Shown piece after piece: positions 48,366 through 60,217 of a DNA stretch of 64,000 nt. The stretch spans positions 2,732,852 to 2,796,851 of the forward strand of contig LNAC01000103.1 of NCBI GenBank assembly GCA_002007465.1. The letters are read 5' to 3'. Both the position numbers and the translations under genes were made by a program. A model generated the notes under the pieces. The model saw only the letters and a program-made list of their open reading frames with translations, did not search any database and was not told the DNA's origin. Position 1 is the stretch's first letter. Every line of letters begins with the position of its first letter. The stretch comes from Ailurus styani (Eukaryota > Chordata > Mammalia > Carnivora > Ailuridae).

Positions 48366-49178
48366 TTAGATGCTGTTTATCTCTCCATCCATTCTGAGTG
48401 TCAGCCTTGGTGGATAAAGTATTCTTGGCTGCATGTTCTTCTCATATAGTGCCCTGAATATGTCTTGCCAGCCCTTTCTGGCTTGCCAGGTTTCTGTGGA
48501 CAGGTCTGACATTATTCTGATGGTCCTTCCTCTGTATGTAAGGAATCTCTTCCACCTAGCTGCCCTTAAGACCTCCTGTCTGAATTTTTGATTTGTGAAT
48601 CTCACAGTTAAATGTTTGGGGGTCTTTCTAGACTTGTTGATCTTGGGGGGTGTCCTCTCTGCCTCTAGGACATGAATACTTGTTCCATTTCCCAGATTAG
48701 GGAAATTTTCATCCAGTATTTGACCAACTATATCTTCTAGTCTTTTCTCTTTCTCCACTTCCTCAAGGATCCCAATAATTCTGACATTGGAACGTTTCAT
48801 GGTGTCATTTATTTCTCTAATTCTGTTTTCATGGCTTCTAGGTTGTTTGTTCCAGACCTCCTACTGATCCTGCTTTTCTGTCAGCCTATCTTCTAGATCA
48901 CTAATTCAATCTTCTGGTTGGTTATCCTAGCTGTTAGAGTATCTAGATTAGATTGGATCTCCTTGATAGTATTTTTGACTCCAGCCAGATCAGCTCTCAC
49001 TTCCACCCTTAGAGATTCTATGTTGCCACTAATGGTCTTCTCCAATCTAGCTATTGCCTGGGCAATTTTTACCCTGAATTCCTTTTCTGACATATTGTTT
49101 ATGTCCATATCCAATAGTTCCGTGGCAGAGGTCACAGTCTGAATTTTTCCTCTGCTGGGTGTTCCTCCTCCTATTCAT
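48366..49178 (-). pseudogene. L1 ORF1 pseudogene (RNA-binding chaperone)
   Basis: ORF1p is a trimeric RNA-binding protein that packages L1 RNA. The likely start ATG is at 49178-49176 (atgaataggaggagg). That frame soon stops, while the coiled-coil frame (48893-49135: MDINNMSEKEFRVKIAQAIA) is shifted by one base, apparently in an A-run near 49145. A second break near 48895 separates the coiled coil from the RRM and C-terminal domain (48366-48800), which contain NVRIIGILEEVEKEKRLEDI, LTYRGRTIRI and TETWQARKGW. The domain order is normal. The gene is disabled by at least two frame breaks. Confidence 0.9.
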
Positions 49179-50946
49179 TTTGGTGATACGTTGTTGAGGG
49201 GATGAATAGCTGAATATATTAACCATGATCCAGTCAAGGTACCCCTTGGAAAGTTTTGGAGCAACTGGAAGTCACCACCAAAAAGAAAGAAAAAAGGAAA
49301 AAAAAAAAAAGGAAGAGAAAAAGAGAGGAAAAAAAAGAAAAGAAACCCAGCCAACACAAACCCCAAGAATAAGATTTATATGACACAAAAACAAAAAGAA
49401 ATACACAGAAACACTGATAGAAGAATAAGATGGGTAGGTGGTTATAAACCCTTGATGTGGGTGAGGAAGGTTATTTTAGTACTTCCTGGGTGTATCTTGT
49501 TATCTTTTTTAAAGGACTCAACTATCCAGAAATACAGGGAAATTAAAGATGGTTTATATATAGGGGTAGTATGGAATAGGGAAAAAGGATTACCTTGAAG
49601 CTTATATCTATATCTATATCTATATCTATATCTATATTAAAAAGAAAACAAGAAAAAGAAAAAGCAACCCAGGTATATGTATGAAAAAAGTTCAAGTTAA
49701 AAAGTTATTATGTAATATGTTATATTAAATACCTAGTTGTAATGGTAAGTAGGTTAAAAAAGCAGAAGAAGAATCGTGAGAATGAATTTGAAAACCAAAA
49801 AGTTGTATCTATGAAATACACAGGTTTTGGGGCACTACCAGGGGCCTAATATATTGTTTTTCCCTGCTGTTGGGGTTATACAGTTTTATGGGGACCCTGG
49901 TTATTGTCCTCTTGTTCTTTTGGCTTGTCTTGTGGGGGAGGGGCCTGCCACATTGTGTTTCAGTCTTGCATGGCCTGAGTTGCCCTGCCGCCTATCAAAG
50001 GGCTAGGCTCTGTGGAAACCGGTTTTTCCGGTTTTTGTTCTCTGGAGGTGTTTGTTCTTGGGCGAGTTTTTTGAGGCTTTTCAGAGGGCTAGTGGAAAAA
50101 GTAAACTCTGCACCCAGTCCTTTGCCTCCAAGAGAAGCCTCAGTCAGCTCCCCTCTGGATGGTCCAGAACACACAGACTCCCCCTCTGCAAACTCCGCTG
50201 AACACCGCAACCTCCCACAGGTGGTGCGCACTCCCAGCCACTGTCTCAGTGGTCGCCCGAGGCTCCCGCTTGTCTCTGCACCCCTGTGCCACTAAGACCA
50301 CAAGTGATCTTGGTTGTGGGGAGCCTCGTCCTGGCGGCTGTCAGGACTGCTGTCTGGGGTCCACGCCCACAACCAGGCATCGGTTCAGGTCGCTAATGGC
50401 TGTGGATTCAGAGACCACCGGCCGGTGCCCACACCAGGTTCCCTCAGGCGTGGGCAGGGGTGCGCCCAGCCCAGGTGGCAGAAAGCTGGGGGCCCAGGGA
50501 CCATGGACTGGGGCCCCCGCCGGGCTCTCTCAGGCATGGGTGGTTTTTGGCTGTGACCGTGGGCTTAGGACTGTGCCCGTGGCCACCAGAATCCACCAGT
50601 TGCCCCTTAAGACCTTTTCCTCTTTTTGAGGACTTTTAACCAGACTCCAGGTTAATGCTGGTCCCCAAGCACAGGGCACTTCCGTATTGGGGTATTACTT
50701 TCCAGTGTGTTTCTTCTGGTGGCTCCCTCCCCCTTCTGTTTATCCTCCTGTATCAGTCTGAGTGCTCCTACTCCGTTTTACCTCTCCGCTGATGGTGTCC
50801 TGCCCCCGGGGAGATCCAGAAGGGTATAATCTTACTTCTTGGGCTGATTTCATGGGTGCTCAGTGTTCTGGTAGATATTTAGCTCACTTCAGGGGACCCG
50901 TTGAAACAGGGACTCCCACTTCTCCGCCATCTTGCCCCTCCCAAAC
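49179..50946 (-). promoter_or_regulatory. L1 5' UTR with internal promoter and YY1-like site
   Basis: This is the only strongly GC-rich stretch in the window (about 49860-50940). At the element's 5' end the minus strand reads caagatggcgg (near 50926-50936), the position and core of the YY1 site that sets L1 transcription start. Nearer ORF1 there is a hexamer repeat (TATATC)n at 49603-49637 and a purine-rich tract at 49271-49347. Open frames on either strand in 49870-50629 are GC-driven and show no protein family. Confidence 0.85.
49603..49637 (+). repeat. (TATATC)n hexamer repeat in the L1 5' UTR
   Basis: About five to six tandem hexamers lie inside the L1 5' UTR. I do not see this run in the other L1 copies, but those lack the 5' UTR, so its age cannot be judged here. 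Confidence 0.9.
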
Positions 50947-50957
50947 TCTCTTACATT
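50947..50957 (+). repeat. Right TSD of the full-length L1
   Basis: tctcttacatt matches 44091-44101 and marks the 5' boundary of the minus-strand L1. Confidence 0.88.
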
Positions 50958-52395
50958 GTAAACTCTCATTAAAACAAACTTGGAAATTTCTTTTAGAAGA
51001 AATGACACTTTGTCACATTATTTTATTATTATGTTCTTTCTGCTGTTGAATTTCAGATGAAGGGCAAATATTTTGTTTGACAGTATGTCACATAGATTCT
51101 CTGAAACTTAGAGAATGTAGATTTCAAGTTGACAAAATTACTTCTAAAATGACTTCTAAGTGTATGTATATATGATTTTCCTTTCTTTAAAGGAAAACAA
51201 GAAAATGTTTTTCTGTTCATTATTTTCATGATGTGCATGGCAGATATTTTAAAATATCTTTATTTCAATTTGAAGTAGTAATAATGGAGAAAGGAATAAT
51301 ACTGTTTATATTGTTCAACCATCAGTGGGTACTAGTAATTATTGGTTGTATATCTAACCATAGGTCAAGGGCTGAAAAGGGTAAAGATTAGTGAAATCTT
51401 TAGAGTTCTATAGAAGATTTCCATTTTTATTGGTATCAAATGTGTCAAATTTTATGATGAATTTGGCAAATATAATGAGTTCAGATACACAGCCAGTGAC
51501 TCAGAGGGCACGATATATTTGATTTTATAACAACATTTTAATCCCTATAATATCCATCTAAAATTCTAATGGACTTTAAACTATATGCTAATGGCTTACA
51601 AGCTATACCATGCATATTAGGATGTGAAATCAAACCTGGTTGAGAGGAAAAATTCCTTTCATATCACAGCTACTTTTATGAAACAGCTGTTCTTTCTTAA
51701 CTAAATGATATAAAGGAAGGGAAGTAGACTTTCAATTACCATCATTTCATGGCAAAACCTATGTTAAAAGTTTTTCTCATGAGAGCTTATTTAATAGGGT
51801 ATTCTATTTCTACCAGTCATGTATTTGAAAGTCAAAGTGACATAAAGAGAATGGCATAGACGACAAATTGCCCAAAAACTTACCAATATATATAAAATAT
51901 TAAGTTTTTATAAATGGATATTTAAAAATATTCATGATTAAAAAATATTCATGATTAATTTCCAGATAGGAATTATTTTGAGCTTGAAGGTGAAAAAAAA
52001 TTTCTTTTGGATTTGAATATGGTTTTCTGGAGTGTGTTAAATAGGATTGCTGCTAAAAAGTATAAAGCAAAGTAATTTTGAGAAAGGTGATAGAAGTATT
52101 ATTAATAAAGACCCAGACCCACATAACATTTATTAGATATGCTTAAGTGAGGAACTAGCAGGAAAAAGACTTTATCTCATACCCATGGAATTAGGGAACA
52201 CAGTCACAGGGATGTGAATTCCAATTGCCCGGATTTAAAACCTTGCTTTAACAATTCCTAGCTGTGTAAGCTTGGAGAAACAAAGAAACCATTTGTTTAT
52301 TACTTAGAAAATAGAGAAAATGTGTCTAAAAGATTCTCATAAGGAAAAAGTGAATTTAAGATTCCAACTTTGAAGAATAGTTACAGTTTAATTTT
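50958..52395. other. AT-rich stretch without a recognisable gene
   Basis: A 15-base phrase, aaatattcatgatta, occurs twice in tandem at about 51927-51957. No gene was seen. Confidence 0.5.
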
Positions 52396-53240
52396 CTTTC
52401 TCCTCATTTTTGAAATAATTTTAAATTGAGACATGATTCATATATTATAAAATTTATTATTTGAAAGTGTACATTCAGGGGGTGCCTGGTTGGCTCAGTT
52501 GGTTAAGTATCCGACTTTTGATTTTGGCTCAGGTCGTAGTCTCAGGGTCATGAGAGCAAGCCCCACTTTGGGCTCCACACTAATTTAGAGTCTTCTTGAG
52601 ATTCTCTCACTCCCTTTCTTTCTGCCCCTCCCCTCCACTTAAGTACACACACTCTTTCTCTCTTAAAAAAAAAAATAAGTGTACATTCACTTGTGGTTTT
52701 TTTTGTTGTTTTGTTTTGTCTTAGAATATTACACAACTATCACTACTATCTATGTGCAGCTATCACTGCTGTCTAATTCCAAAATATCCTGTTTTTATCC
52801 TGTTTTTATTACCCATTAAAAGTCGCCCAGTCCATTCTTTCCATGATCCCTGGCAACCATTAACTTACTTTCTGTCTCTATGAATTTGCCTATTCTGTAT
52901 TTTCCCTAAAAATGGAATCATACAATATGTGGTCATTTGTTTCTAGCTTCTTATACTTAACATTTTTAAGGTTAATCTATGTGCCACAATGTATCAGAAC
53001 TTTCTTTTTATGTCAGAAAAATATTTCTTTGGATATGCTGTATTTTATTTGTCCTTTATCAATACATAGATATTTGAATTATTTCAACTTTTTGGCAATG
53101 ATGTATAATGTTATCAACATTGTTATGAATTTTTATGCAGACAAATATTTTCAGCATTCTTAGGTACATACTTTGGAGTAGAATTGCTGGGTCTACCTCT
53201 ACTTGTTATGTGTCTAATCAGTGTTCTATTTTTTTTTAAA
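52396..53240 (-). mobile_element. Old L1 (L1M-like) 3' region
   Basis: On the plus strand it reads as the complement of an L1 3' UTR: ttgagacatgattcatatat, acaactatcactactatcta, ccctggcaaccattaactta, ggaatcatacaatatgtggt and gtagaattgctgggtctacc. A SINE at 52478-52676 interrupts it. The open frame at 52912-53163 is part of this noncoding end. Confidence 0.85.
52478..52676 (+). mobile_element. Carnivore SINE, older type, inside the L1M
   Basis: Head gggtgcctggttggctcagt with ttaagtatccgacttttgat. Perfect TSD aagtgtacattca at 52465-52477 and 52677-52689. The head variant (ccgacttttgattttggctc) differs from most copies here and may be an older caniform or carnivore-wide type. Confidence 0.95.
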
Positions 53241-55202
53241 TGGTTTCAGTAGTTTCTGGCTTTTCCTTAAATTTTGTTTAAAATATCTCCATATCCATTT
53301 ACATTAAAAATGGAGCTTTTTAATATATGTATTAATATATATAAATACATATATTCTTGGAGAATTTTATATAAGTTTTGTCATTTGTTTCCTCCTTATC
53401 TGCTCAGTGGTGTAGACAGATATAACGTAACTATAGCTTTTGTGGGTAGAAGATATCAACTAATACGATGCCTAGCTGTAGAGACAGGATAGAATTGGGA
53501 GTTATATAGAGAAAGAAATCGTCATGATTATATGGGTAAAAAAGACTTACATTTATTTATTTACTCAGAGACTGCATATATATGGGAAAAATGAGACAAA
53601 ATAATGAAACTACTGATTTCTATAAGACATGAATAATTTTATTACACACTCCTATGTTCTTTATAATGTGGTATCACAGCTCTCATAGTCAATGTTGAAG
53701 AAAGTATTTTAAAGTTCATATATGTGCATGTTTAATTTGTATCTCTATCAACCAGTGTTTTTTTTTTTTGCCAGAGATTCAATGCTATGTGAAAGTGAGC
53801 CAGCTTGATTTACCCAGATATCAGTATACACCATGTACTTGCTATGTTTCAATTTTATTGTTTATTCATCCCTAAGCTTCTCATTTCAAGAATGTTTACT
53901 ATGTGGAAAATAAAATAAGTCCACTGCACCAATTAGGATCCAATTAGTAGACAGTAACAACATAGCAATCTAAGAAAAAGAAAGCCTCCACATGGAGGAT
54001 CATACTTTGGAACTTACTGCGAAGATGCTCAAGGCCTTCTTGGAGGAAGTCTTCCACAGGGAGGAGGCTTGCTGACAGCAGATCGCCCACTTTGGAGCAC
54101 CAGGGGAATCTGACCACAGAGAGTTACTGCATAAACAGAGGTAATGGCTTGGGGTCTCTATGGAAAGGACTTAAAGATGATTAATAATGTGGGTGCTCCT
54201 TAGATCAAGAGGCTCTGGATTTGCAAATTGCCTTAGATCTGTAAACTGGACAAGAGTTCATGGCCCTCTTTTATGGCAAGTATTATAAATATGTTGGCTA
54301 CCAGACATAGGACTTCCTCATTATACTGAGCAAGCATCCCTCTAGTCCTCCATCTGCTTTGGACACTTTAATCAGTTTACCATTACACTAGATACATACC
54401 GGCCAAGACATTCTGAGATGGGTATGTTTCTGCTCCCTTTATGTTGATGTTCTTACCATGTCCTTGGCAGTTAGCCCTTGATCCCATAATCCTCACTGAA
54501 ATCAAGGAACCCACTTCTATGGCAATATTCCCTACAGTTATACCTGGCTTAGAGTTGAGAAAAGCACAAAATTTATCAAGATGAGAACAATCTCTTTAAT
54601 GTATTTCTCAATGCTTTACAGAAGGGAGTGTGTTCTGGGACTTCTGCCATCCTTAATAATTCTATACAGGACTCTTAATCCATTCATATTCTAGAAGTAA
54701 ACCTTTGTGGGTCCCAGTGGCTTTCTCTGAAATTTAAAAGTACATGTTCCTAGGTTTGGTGCATAACTTTCAACTCTCAACTCTTACTTTCATTAGATTA
54801 TATGGTTAGTTATGTCTTGGGTTGTCTTTTTTGGGGAGGAGCAGTTTACCGTGACCTTTGAATGTTTTTTTTTTTCATTTTTATTCTGGCTCTTAAAAAA
54901 GTTCATAAGAAAGTGTGAATAAAGAAAAATATCTGAATCTTTGCATGTCTAGAGGTTTATTTTATTACTGTTCTCAATTTTAGTTGATAATATGCCATGC
55001 TATTAAATTCAAGTAAATTAATATAATAAATTACTAAATTATTATTTCCTCATAATTCCTAGTGTCTTCTACAATCCAACGTTATTGAAAAAATATCTTC
55101 TATAAGTGAGATTCCTGTTTATTTATTGATGAACTATTTTTACCTTCTAGGAACCTTTAAAAATAGGTAACTATTTTTAAAATGTAGGGTTTTTCTTTAA
55201 TT
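53241..55202. other. Stretch without a gene; possible old repeat at 53925-54310
   Basis: Around 53925-54310 the sequence is more GC-rich and reads like a decayed dispersed repeat (agcctccacatggaggatca) that I cannot name. No gene was seen elsewhere. Confidence 0.4.
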
Positions 55203-55389
55203 TTTTAAAATTTTATTTATTTATTTGACAGAGATAGATCACAAAGAGGCAGAGGGCAAGCAGAGAGAGAGGGAGAAGCAGGCTCCCTGCTGAGCAGAGA
55301 GCCTGACTTGCGGGCTCGATCCCAGGACCCTGAGACCATGACCCGAGCCGAAGGCAGAGGCTTACCCCACTGAGCCACCCAGGTGCCCC
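55203..55389 (-). mobile_element. Carnivore SINE, young type
   Basis: Minus-strand. Body gatagatcacaaagaggcag and end ccacccaggtgcccc. A short block in the CT-rich part is missing. The flanks are AT-rich and give no clear TSD. Confidence 0.92.
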
Positions 55390-57825
55390 TAAATTAAAGA
55401 ACTGAAAGGAGGCATACAGTTTCATGTCAAGTGAGCTCCATGTAAGTTTCTAGCATAATTAATGAAAAACAAAACAAAACAAAACAAGACAGCTATCAGA
55501 ACATAATAGACCTATATATCTCACACAGATTCAGGTGAAATAATAATATTTGTATATATACACAGAGACATAAAGAGGCAGAGAGAAGATTGACAGAAAT
55601 ATGGGGGAAAGTACATAAATTATAAACTAAGTTGTTAACCTAAATCCTAAATTATCTGAGGAGCATAATGTATGGAAGTTGATCTAGGGAGTATAGGGAT
55701 AGGTGGAAAACAAATAAGAAAAAGTAATGTAAAAAATAAGATTGGAACCATGATCAGGAGCCTGATCATAACCAGTGTTTTAGGCCATGATGAGAATTTT
55801 AAGTGCATGGAAATTCACCAGAAGTTGTCAGGAAGGGAGGAAACATTTGGATAAGTAGATCATGCTGAGAATGCATAGAAGTTGATAGTAAAAACAGGGA
55901 GAAGAGAAAGAAGTGTATTAAGATAACATGTGAACAATCATGGTTTGGACTGGAGTTTTGGGGAACAAAACAGAAATAGAGACAAGTAAATATATTTCAG
56001 AAGAAAGAATTAATAGACTAGTCCTGGGATATATTGAATCTAGAGAATAAATGAAGGTGGTAGTAGCAGTGACTTTGGTTATTAGTGTGAAACATGGGAA
56101 TAAACAGGGTGGACACAAAAATAATGACTTGCAGGTTTAAAGCATGGTAAACGGGGCTGGTGATATGGAAAAAATTGTAAATGAAATTTTTAGTTACCAT
56201 AACTTTGAGTTAGTTAGAAACCTAAGTTTTAGAAGTCATATCTGGGGCTAGGGATAGTCAATTAATTATTTCTTGAAAATAGTGACATCAAAATTGAGAA
56301 AGGATCCATAGGATTTAGTCAGACAAAATTGCTCCTTAATCTGACATTCTAGACTCCTTGTAAACAGCTTCCTCTGTTCTTTTTAGGTTTATCTCCAAAT
56401 AGTCATTGTTCTGATCCTTCTGTTCCATCACTGATTTATTCATTCTTCTTTCAGAATGAATTGCTGTGTGCTACATCCACCCACATTTAATTTTCCCTTA
56501 TAATGAGTATATTAATAAATCATTCACTGAGATGGGCTGGATATTACTAATGTATTTATACATGTATTATTAATCCCTACTTAATATGAAATAAGGAGGT
56601 ATGACTATTTTCCCTCTATAAAACAACAATTTCTAGTATCTTATGTACAGTATATAAGTATGTAATTTATCAAGATTTTATGTCTAAAGTGAGATTACAA
56701 ATATGAACTTCTGATTTATAATTTCATAAGTATATTTTAAAATCATTTTAATGTTACATTGCAGAATTCAAAGTAAAGCACATCCAAGTCTCCATAGCCT
56801 ATGTTTTGAAATCCATGCACATCACTCTTGTTTTGTTAATGTTAATCCTAGATACTTATCATATGAGTTTAAAAATAAAGTTTGTTAAATTAAGGAAGAA
56901 ATAGACACATCAAAATACGCACGTTAAATGGATTGAACTGTAGTTATTTAGTGATGGAGGTGGCAAGTACCATCTCTATCTTGCTGACAAATTTCTGGCA
57001 TCCTGCTTTAACGGAAGGATGATGCAGTGCATTTCAGTAAACTAAAGACTGGTCTGCTTTTAGTGGAATGTGGGAGTGTGGAGAATGTCTTCATTTTCTT
57101 GTATGTCACCAGTCATGTCTTATTTCTTTCATCATCCCTTATGCAGTGGTGAAGGTGGCTATCTAACCAATTGATAGTCCCATCAATTGGAATCTTAATG
57201 TTTTTTTCACTTCTATAAATTCTGCTTGATTATTTCATAGTTTTCTGTTGTCTTTTACAAATCCCTACATTCTCATTTAATTTGCTGAACATACCAAATA
57301 CACTTATTTCAGAGTTCTTGTTTGATAACTCTAATAGCTGGATCAGAATATTTTGAATACTCTTCATCTGTTTCTATTTACTTCTTCTCTTTTATTTTTT
57401 AGTCAGTTCTTATACATTTGCATGTTGTTGTTGCTGTGGTTTTCTGATTCAGTGCTAGACACAAATGCATAACTACATGAAACTTTGAGGGTATAAGATA
57501 CTATTTTCTACATCCAGGAAGAACTTTTTTTTTTTGTCTCTGCTGAGTAGCTAAGGAGGAATAAAACATCCAAGACCAATCAGGACATAAATTATTTAAT
57601 CTAGATTTCAGACTTTGGGATGGCTATTAAATTTTTAGTTCAATCTTACTCCTAACTTGTCCCAACTGAAAAATCCAGTGTGCTTCCTTGGACTCCTTTT
57701 TTGGTAGCCATCAAAGTGAAAGCTTTTGCCTGAGCCTCCAGAGTTTATCAAAGTCTCTGCCTTTTAGTCCCTTAGCTACCACTTTCCAGTTTGCAAATAC
57801 CTCGAGGTGAAAGTAGTACCAAATA
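55390..57825. other. Stretch without a gene; possible old repeat at 55680-56300
   Basis: The segment 55680-56300 (for example gtttaaagcatggtaaacgg) may belong to the same unnamed ancient repeat family as 41730-42640. It is too diverged for me to prove. The rest is plain AT-rich DNA. Confidence 0.35.
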
Positions 57826-57841
57826 AAAGGTCCACATCTTT

Positions 57842-58162
57842 TTTTTTTTTTTGCATTTTTTATTATGTTCTGTTAGCCACTGTATAGTACATCATTAGTT
57901 TTTGATGTAGTGTTCAATGATTCATTAGTTACGTATACCACCCAGTGCTCATCACAACACGTGCCCTCCTTAATATCCATCATCCCGTTACTCCCTCCCC
58001 ACCGAAACCCTCAGTTTGTTTCCTGGAGTCCATAGTCTCTCATGGTTCATCTCCCTTTCTGATTTCTCCCCCTTCAGATTTCCCTCCCTTCACCTCTGGT
58101 CCTCTGTGCTATTGCTTATGTTCCATATATGAGGGAAACCATATGATAATTGTCAAGCTGAG
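57842..58162 (-). mobile_element. Very short young L1 3'-end insertion with TSD
   Basis: Only about 320 bases of a carnivore L1 3' end are present, on the minus strand. It starts in poly-T, runs through cagtgctcatcacaacacgt and ctctcatggttcatctccct, and breaks off at catatgataattgtc. The TSD aaaggtccacatcttt is perfect at 57826-57841 and 58163-58178. The sharp TSD shows a severely 5'-truncated insertion, not a deletion remnant. Confidence 0.95.
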
Positions 58163-58340
58163 AAAGGTCCACATCTTTGATTTCTTTCTAGCCTCTTCCC
58201 ACACCAGTTTTTTTTTTGTCTTTAATATTTTCTAGAAACTTTTATTAACATTTTTTAAATTTTTAGTTTTTCTAGTTTTTCAGTGGGAGAGTTATTCTGA
58301 AAAGAATCATTTCTCAAATCAGATGATTATAACTATGAAT

Positions 58341-58455
58341 TTTGTTTTTTTAAGATTTTATTTTTAAGTAATCTCTACACCTAACCTGGGGCTAGAACCT
58401 GCCACCCAGAGCTCAAGAATCACATGCTCCACTGATTGTGCCAGCCAGGTGCTCC
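58341..58455 (-). mobile_element. Short old carnivore SINE without the CT-rich part
   Basis: The tail (ttaagattttatttttaagt) is joined to the tRNA-like head (agaacctgccacccagagct, tgtgccagccaggtgctcc) with no CT-rich middle. TSD taactatgaat lies at 58330-58340 and 58456-58466. The layout matches an older carnivore SINE subtype of about 115 bases. Confidence 0.88.
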
Positions 58456-58466
58456 TAACTATGAAT

Positions 58467-59690
58467 CTTAACACATAAACATTTCAGATAATTATAGCTA
58501 CATTGTAGTCATTACATGTCATATATTTAATCTAGTTTGAGAGAGAACTCTCAGAATTCTTGGGCTTGCTCTATGTGGGTTTTGCTTTTATCAAATGGAA
58601 ATTAACTACAATCAGACACATAGGAAGTCCACAGATTTATTAAATGAGTTTTGATGGTGAAGAGTCCAGGCTTCAGTAGGGCTAGACTGGAAATTATTTA
58701 AACTATAAAAAGTTCTCTTCGTCACTAACTTTCTATGAATAGAAACCAACTTGAGAAGCCTATCTTTTTGCATAAGCAATCTTTTCAAAAGTAACTAATT
58801 AGAGCAATGAACAAAGAATATCCCAAAGGATCTGAAACAATACTAAATCAACTTTCATTCTTCTTTGAGGATATGCTTCTATTCAAAACTTGAAATGATG
58901 AAACTATAAATTAAAACCATCACTGTGGTTCTGAATATATGGTGCTCCAGATCTCTCAGGATAGAGTTTCACAATGTCAAAACAGAGTCATTCATTTCAG
59001 TGTCATATCATTTTTATCTATAACCCATTAGATCTAGCAATGTAAAACCATTTAAATTTATTTTTTGTTGAGTTTACATAAATTTTACATGACCGTGTTA
59101 AGGTGAACACTAAATTTTTTTATACTTATTTCAGATATAGGCTACTCTGGTTACAGATTTCTATAGATGATAAATTTCTACTTATTTTAATACTAAACTC
59201 TTCAATTTAGTTGACTTTGATGCCCAACAATTAGAGAATTACAAAGAGGTTGTCTTAAAATTATTTGGGGGGGAAAAAAAAGGACAAACCACAAGGAAAA
59301 ATCAAGAATCTTTGAGACACATCCAGAAAGCAGAAAATAGATCTATTCATGCAACACTCTTACTATTGCTATAGACTAACCTGGCAATATACACTCAAAT
59401 GTATTTCAGAGTTTCTGTGGATCCTTAGTGATTGCTTCGTGCCCCTCATTCTCCTCCATGATAAATATTTGTCGTGGTTATCCTGTCCCTATCTCATCAC
59501 TGTATCTTGGGTGTGTTAGGTAACAGATCAATTGTCTCTTTAAATCATAGGTCCCTGGGTCAAGAAATGATGTATCTGAACAATTCCATCTGTACCGATA
59601 TAGATCATGAGATTCTGGATTTTGAACTTGATGCCATGATTGGATGTCTCCTTAGATACTCCTGAGGTAAATTGAGTATATTTTACAAGT
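58467..59690. other. Stretch without a recognisable gene
   Basis: Nothing classifiable was seen. Confidence 0.5.
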
Positions 59691-59699
59691 GTGAGGAAA

Positions 59700-60217
59700 C
59701 ATGAATTGTCGAGACCATGGGGCAGAGCATGATAAATTGGTTTCTGAAGTTGTCCCCCTCTCTGTATCACATGCCCCATGCCATTTGACTTTATAATTAT
59801 ATTAAATGGAAGCTATTTTCCACTACAAATGAATCTGGGCTGACCTTATGGTTTACTTTGACCACTATGATGAATCGGAAGTGGCAGAATATCAGTGAGT
59901 CACATAAGTCTAGGCTCTAAAGGCCTTGGATATTTTATACTGCTCCCTAGGACATATACCATGTTGTGAGAATAAAGCTGGCTGGATGAGAGCCAGCCAA
60001 CTTCCACACCTGGAGTGATGCCGTTGTAGATCAGCCAGCCTGCAAAATTATTGCCCTCTTGATCCTAATGCATGAGTGAGCACAGCTGGAGCCAGAAGGG
60101 CCGCTACAACCATCACTTTAGCTTATTGGGCTTGTAGGCTTAATTATAATAATAAAAGTTCATTTTTAGAGCCACCAAATTTGGGTGTGGCTTGTTATGC
60201 AGTAATAACTAATTAAT
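59700..60217 (+). mobile_element. MLT1-type (ERVL-MaLR) LTR remnant
   Basis: The order matches a MaLR LTR: ttgaccactatgatgaatcg near 59860, agccagcctgcaaaattatt, gatcctaatgcatgagtgag, then ccaccaaatttgggtgtggc and ttatgcagtaataactaatt at the 3' end. It is a diverged solitary LTR. Confidence 0.8.

Larger units (their letters stand above)
44102..50946 (-). mobile_element. Full-length carnivore LINE-1, inactive
   Basis: About 6.85 kb on the minus strand, complete in layout: a 1.8 kb 5' UTR (49179-50946), ORF1 (48366-49178), a short inter-ORF spacer, ORF2 (about 44358-48235) and a 3' UTR (44102-44357) ending in an A-rich stretch. An 11-base TSD flanks it. The 5' end reads gaggggcaagatggcggaga on the minus strand, close to the usual L1 start. 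ORF1 and ORF2 are both broken by frameshifts and stops, so the element cannot move on its own. It is closely related to the truncated L1 at 24220-28345 and to the pieces at 57842-58162 and 62786-64000. Confidence 0.96.

Noticed and set aside
49870..50629. Long open frames (141 and 156 codons) on the plus strand in GC-rich DNA
   Set aside because: They lie antisense to the L1 5' UTR. High GC content removes stops, and the translations show no recognisable protein family.
1349..58455. SINE heads as functional tRNA genes
   Set aside because: The tRNA-like part cannot fold into an intact tRNA, and each copy has a SINE body, tail and often a TSD.
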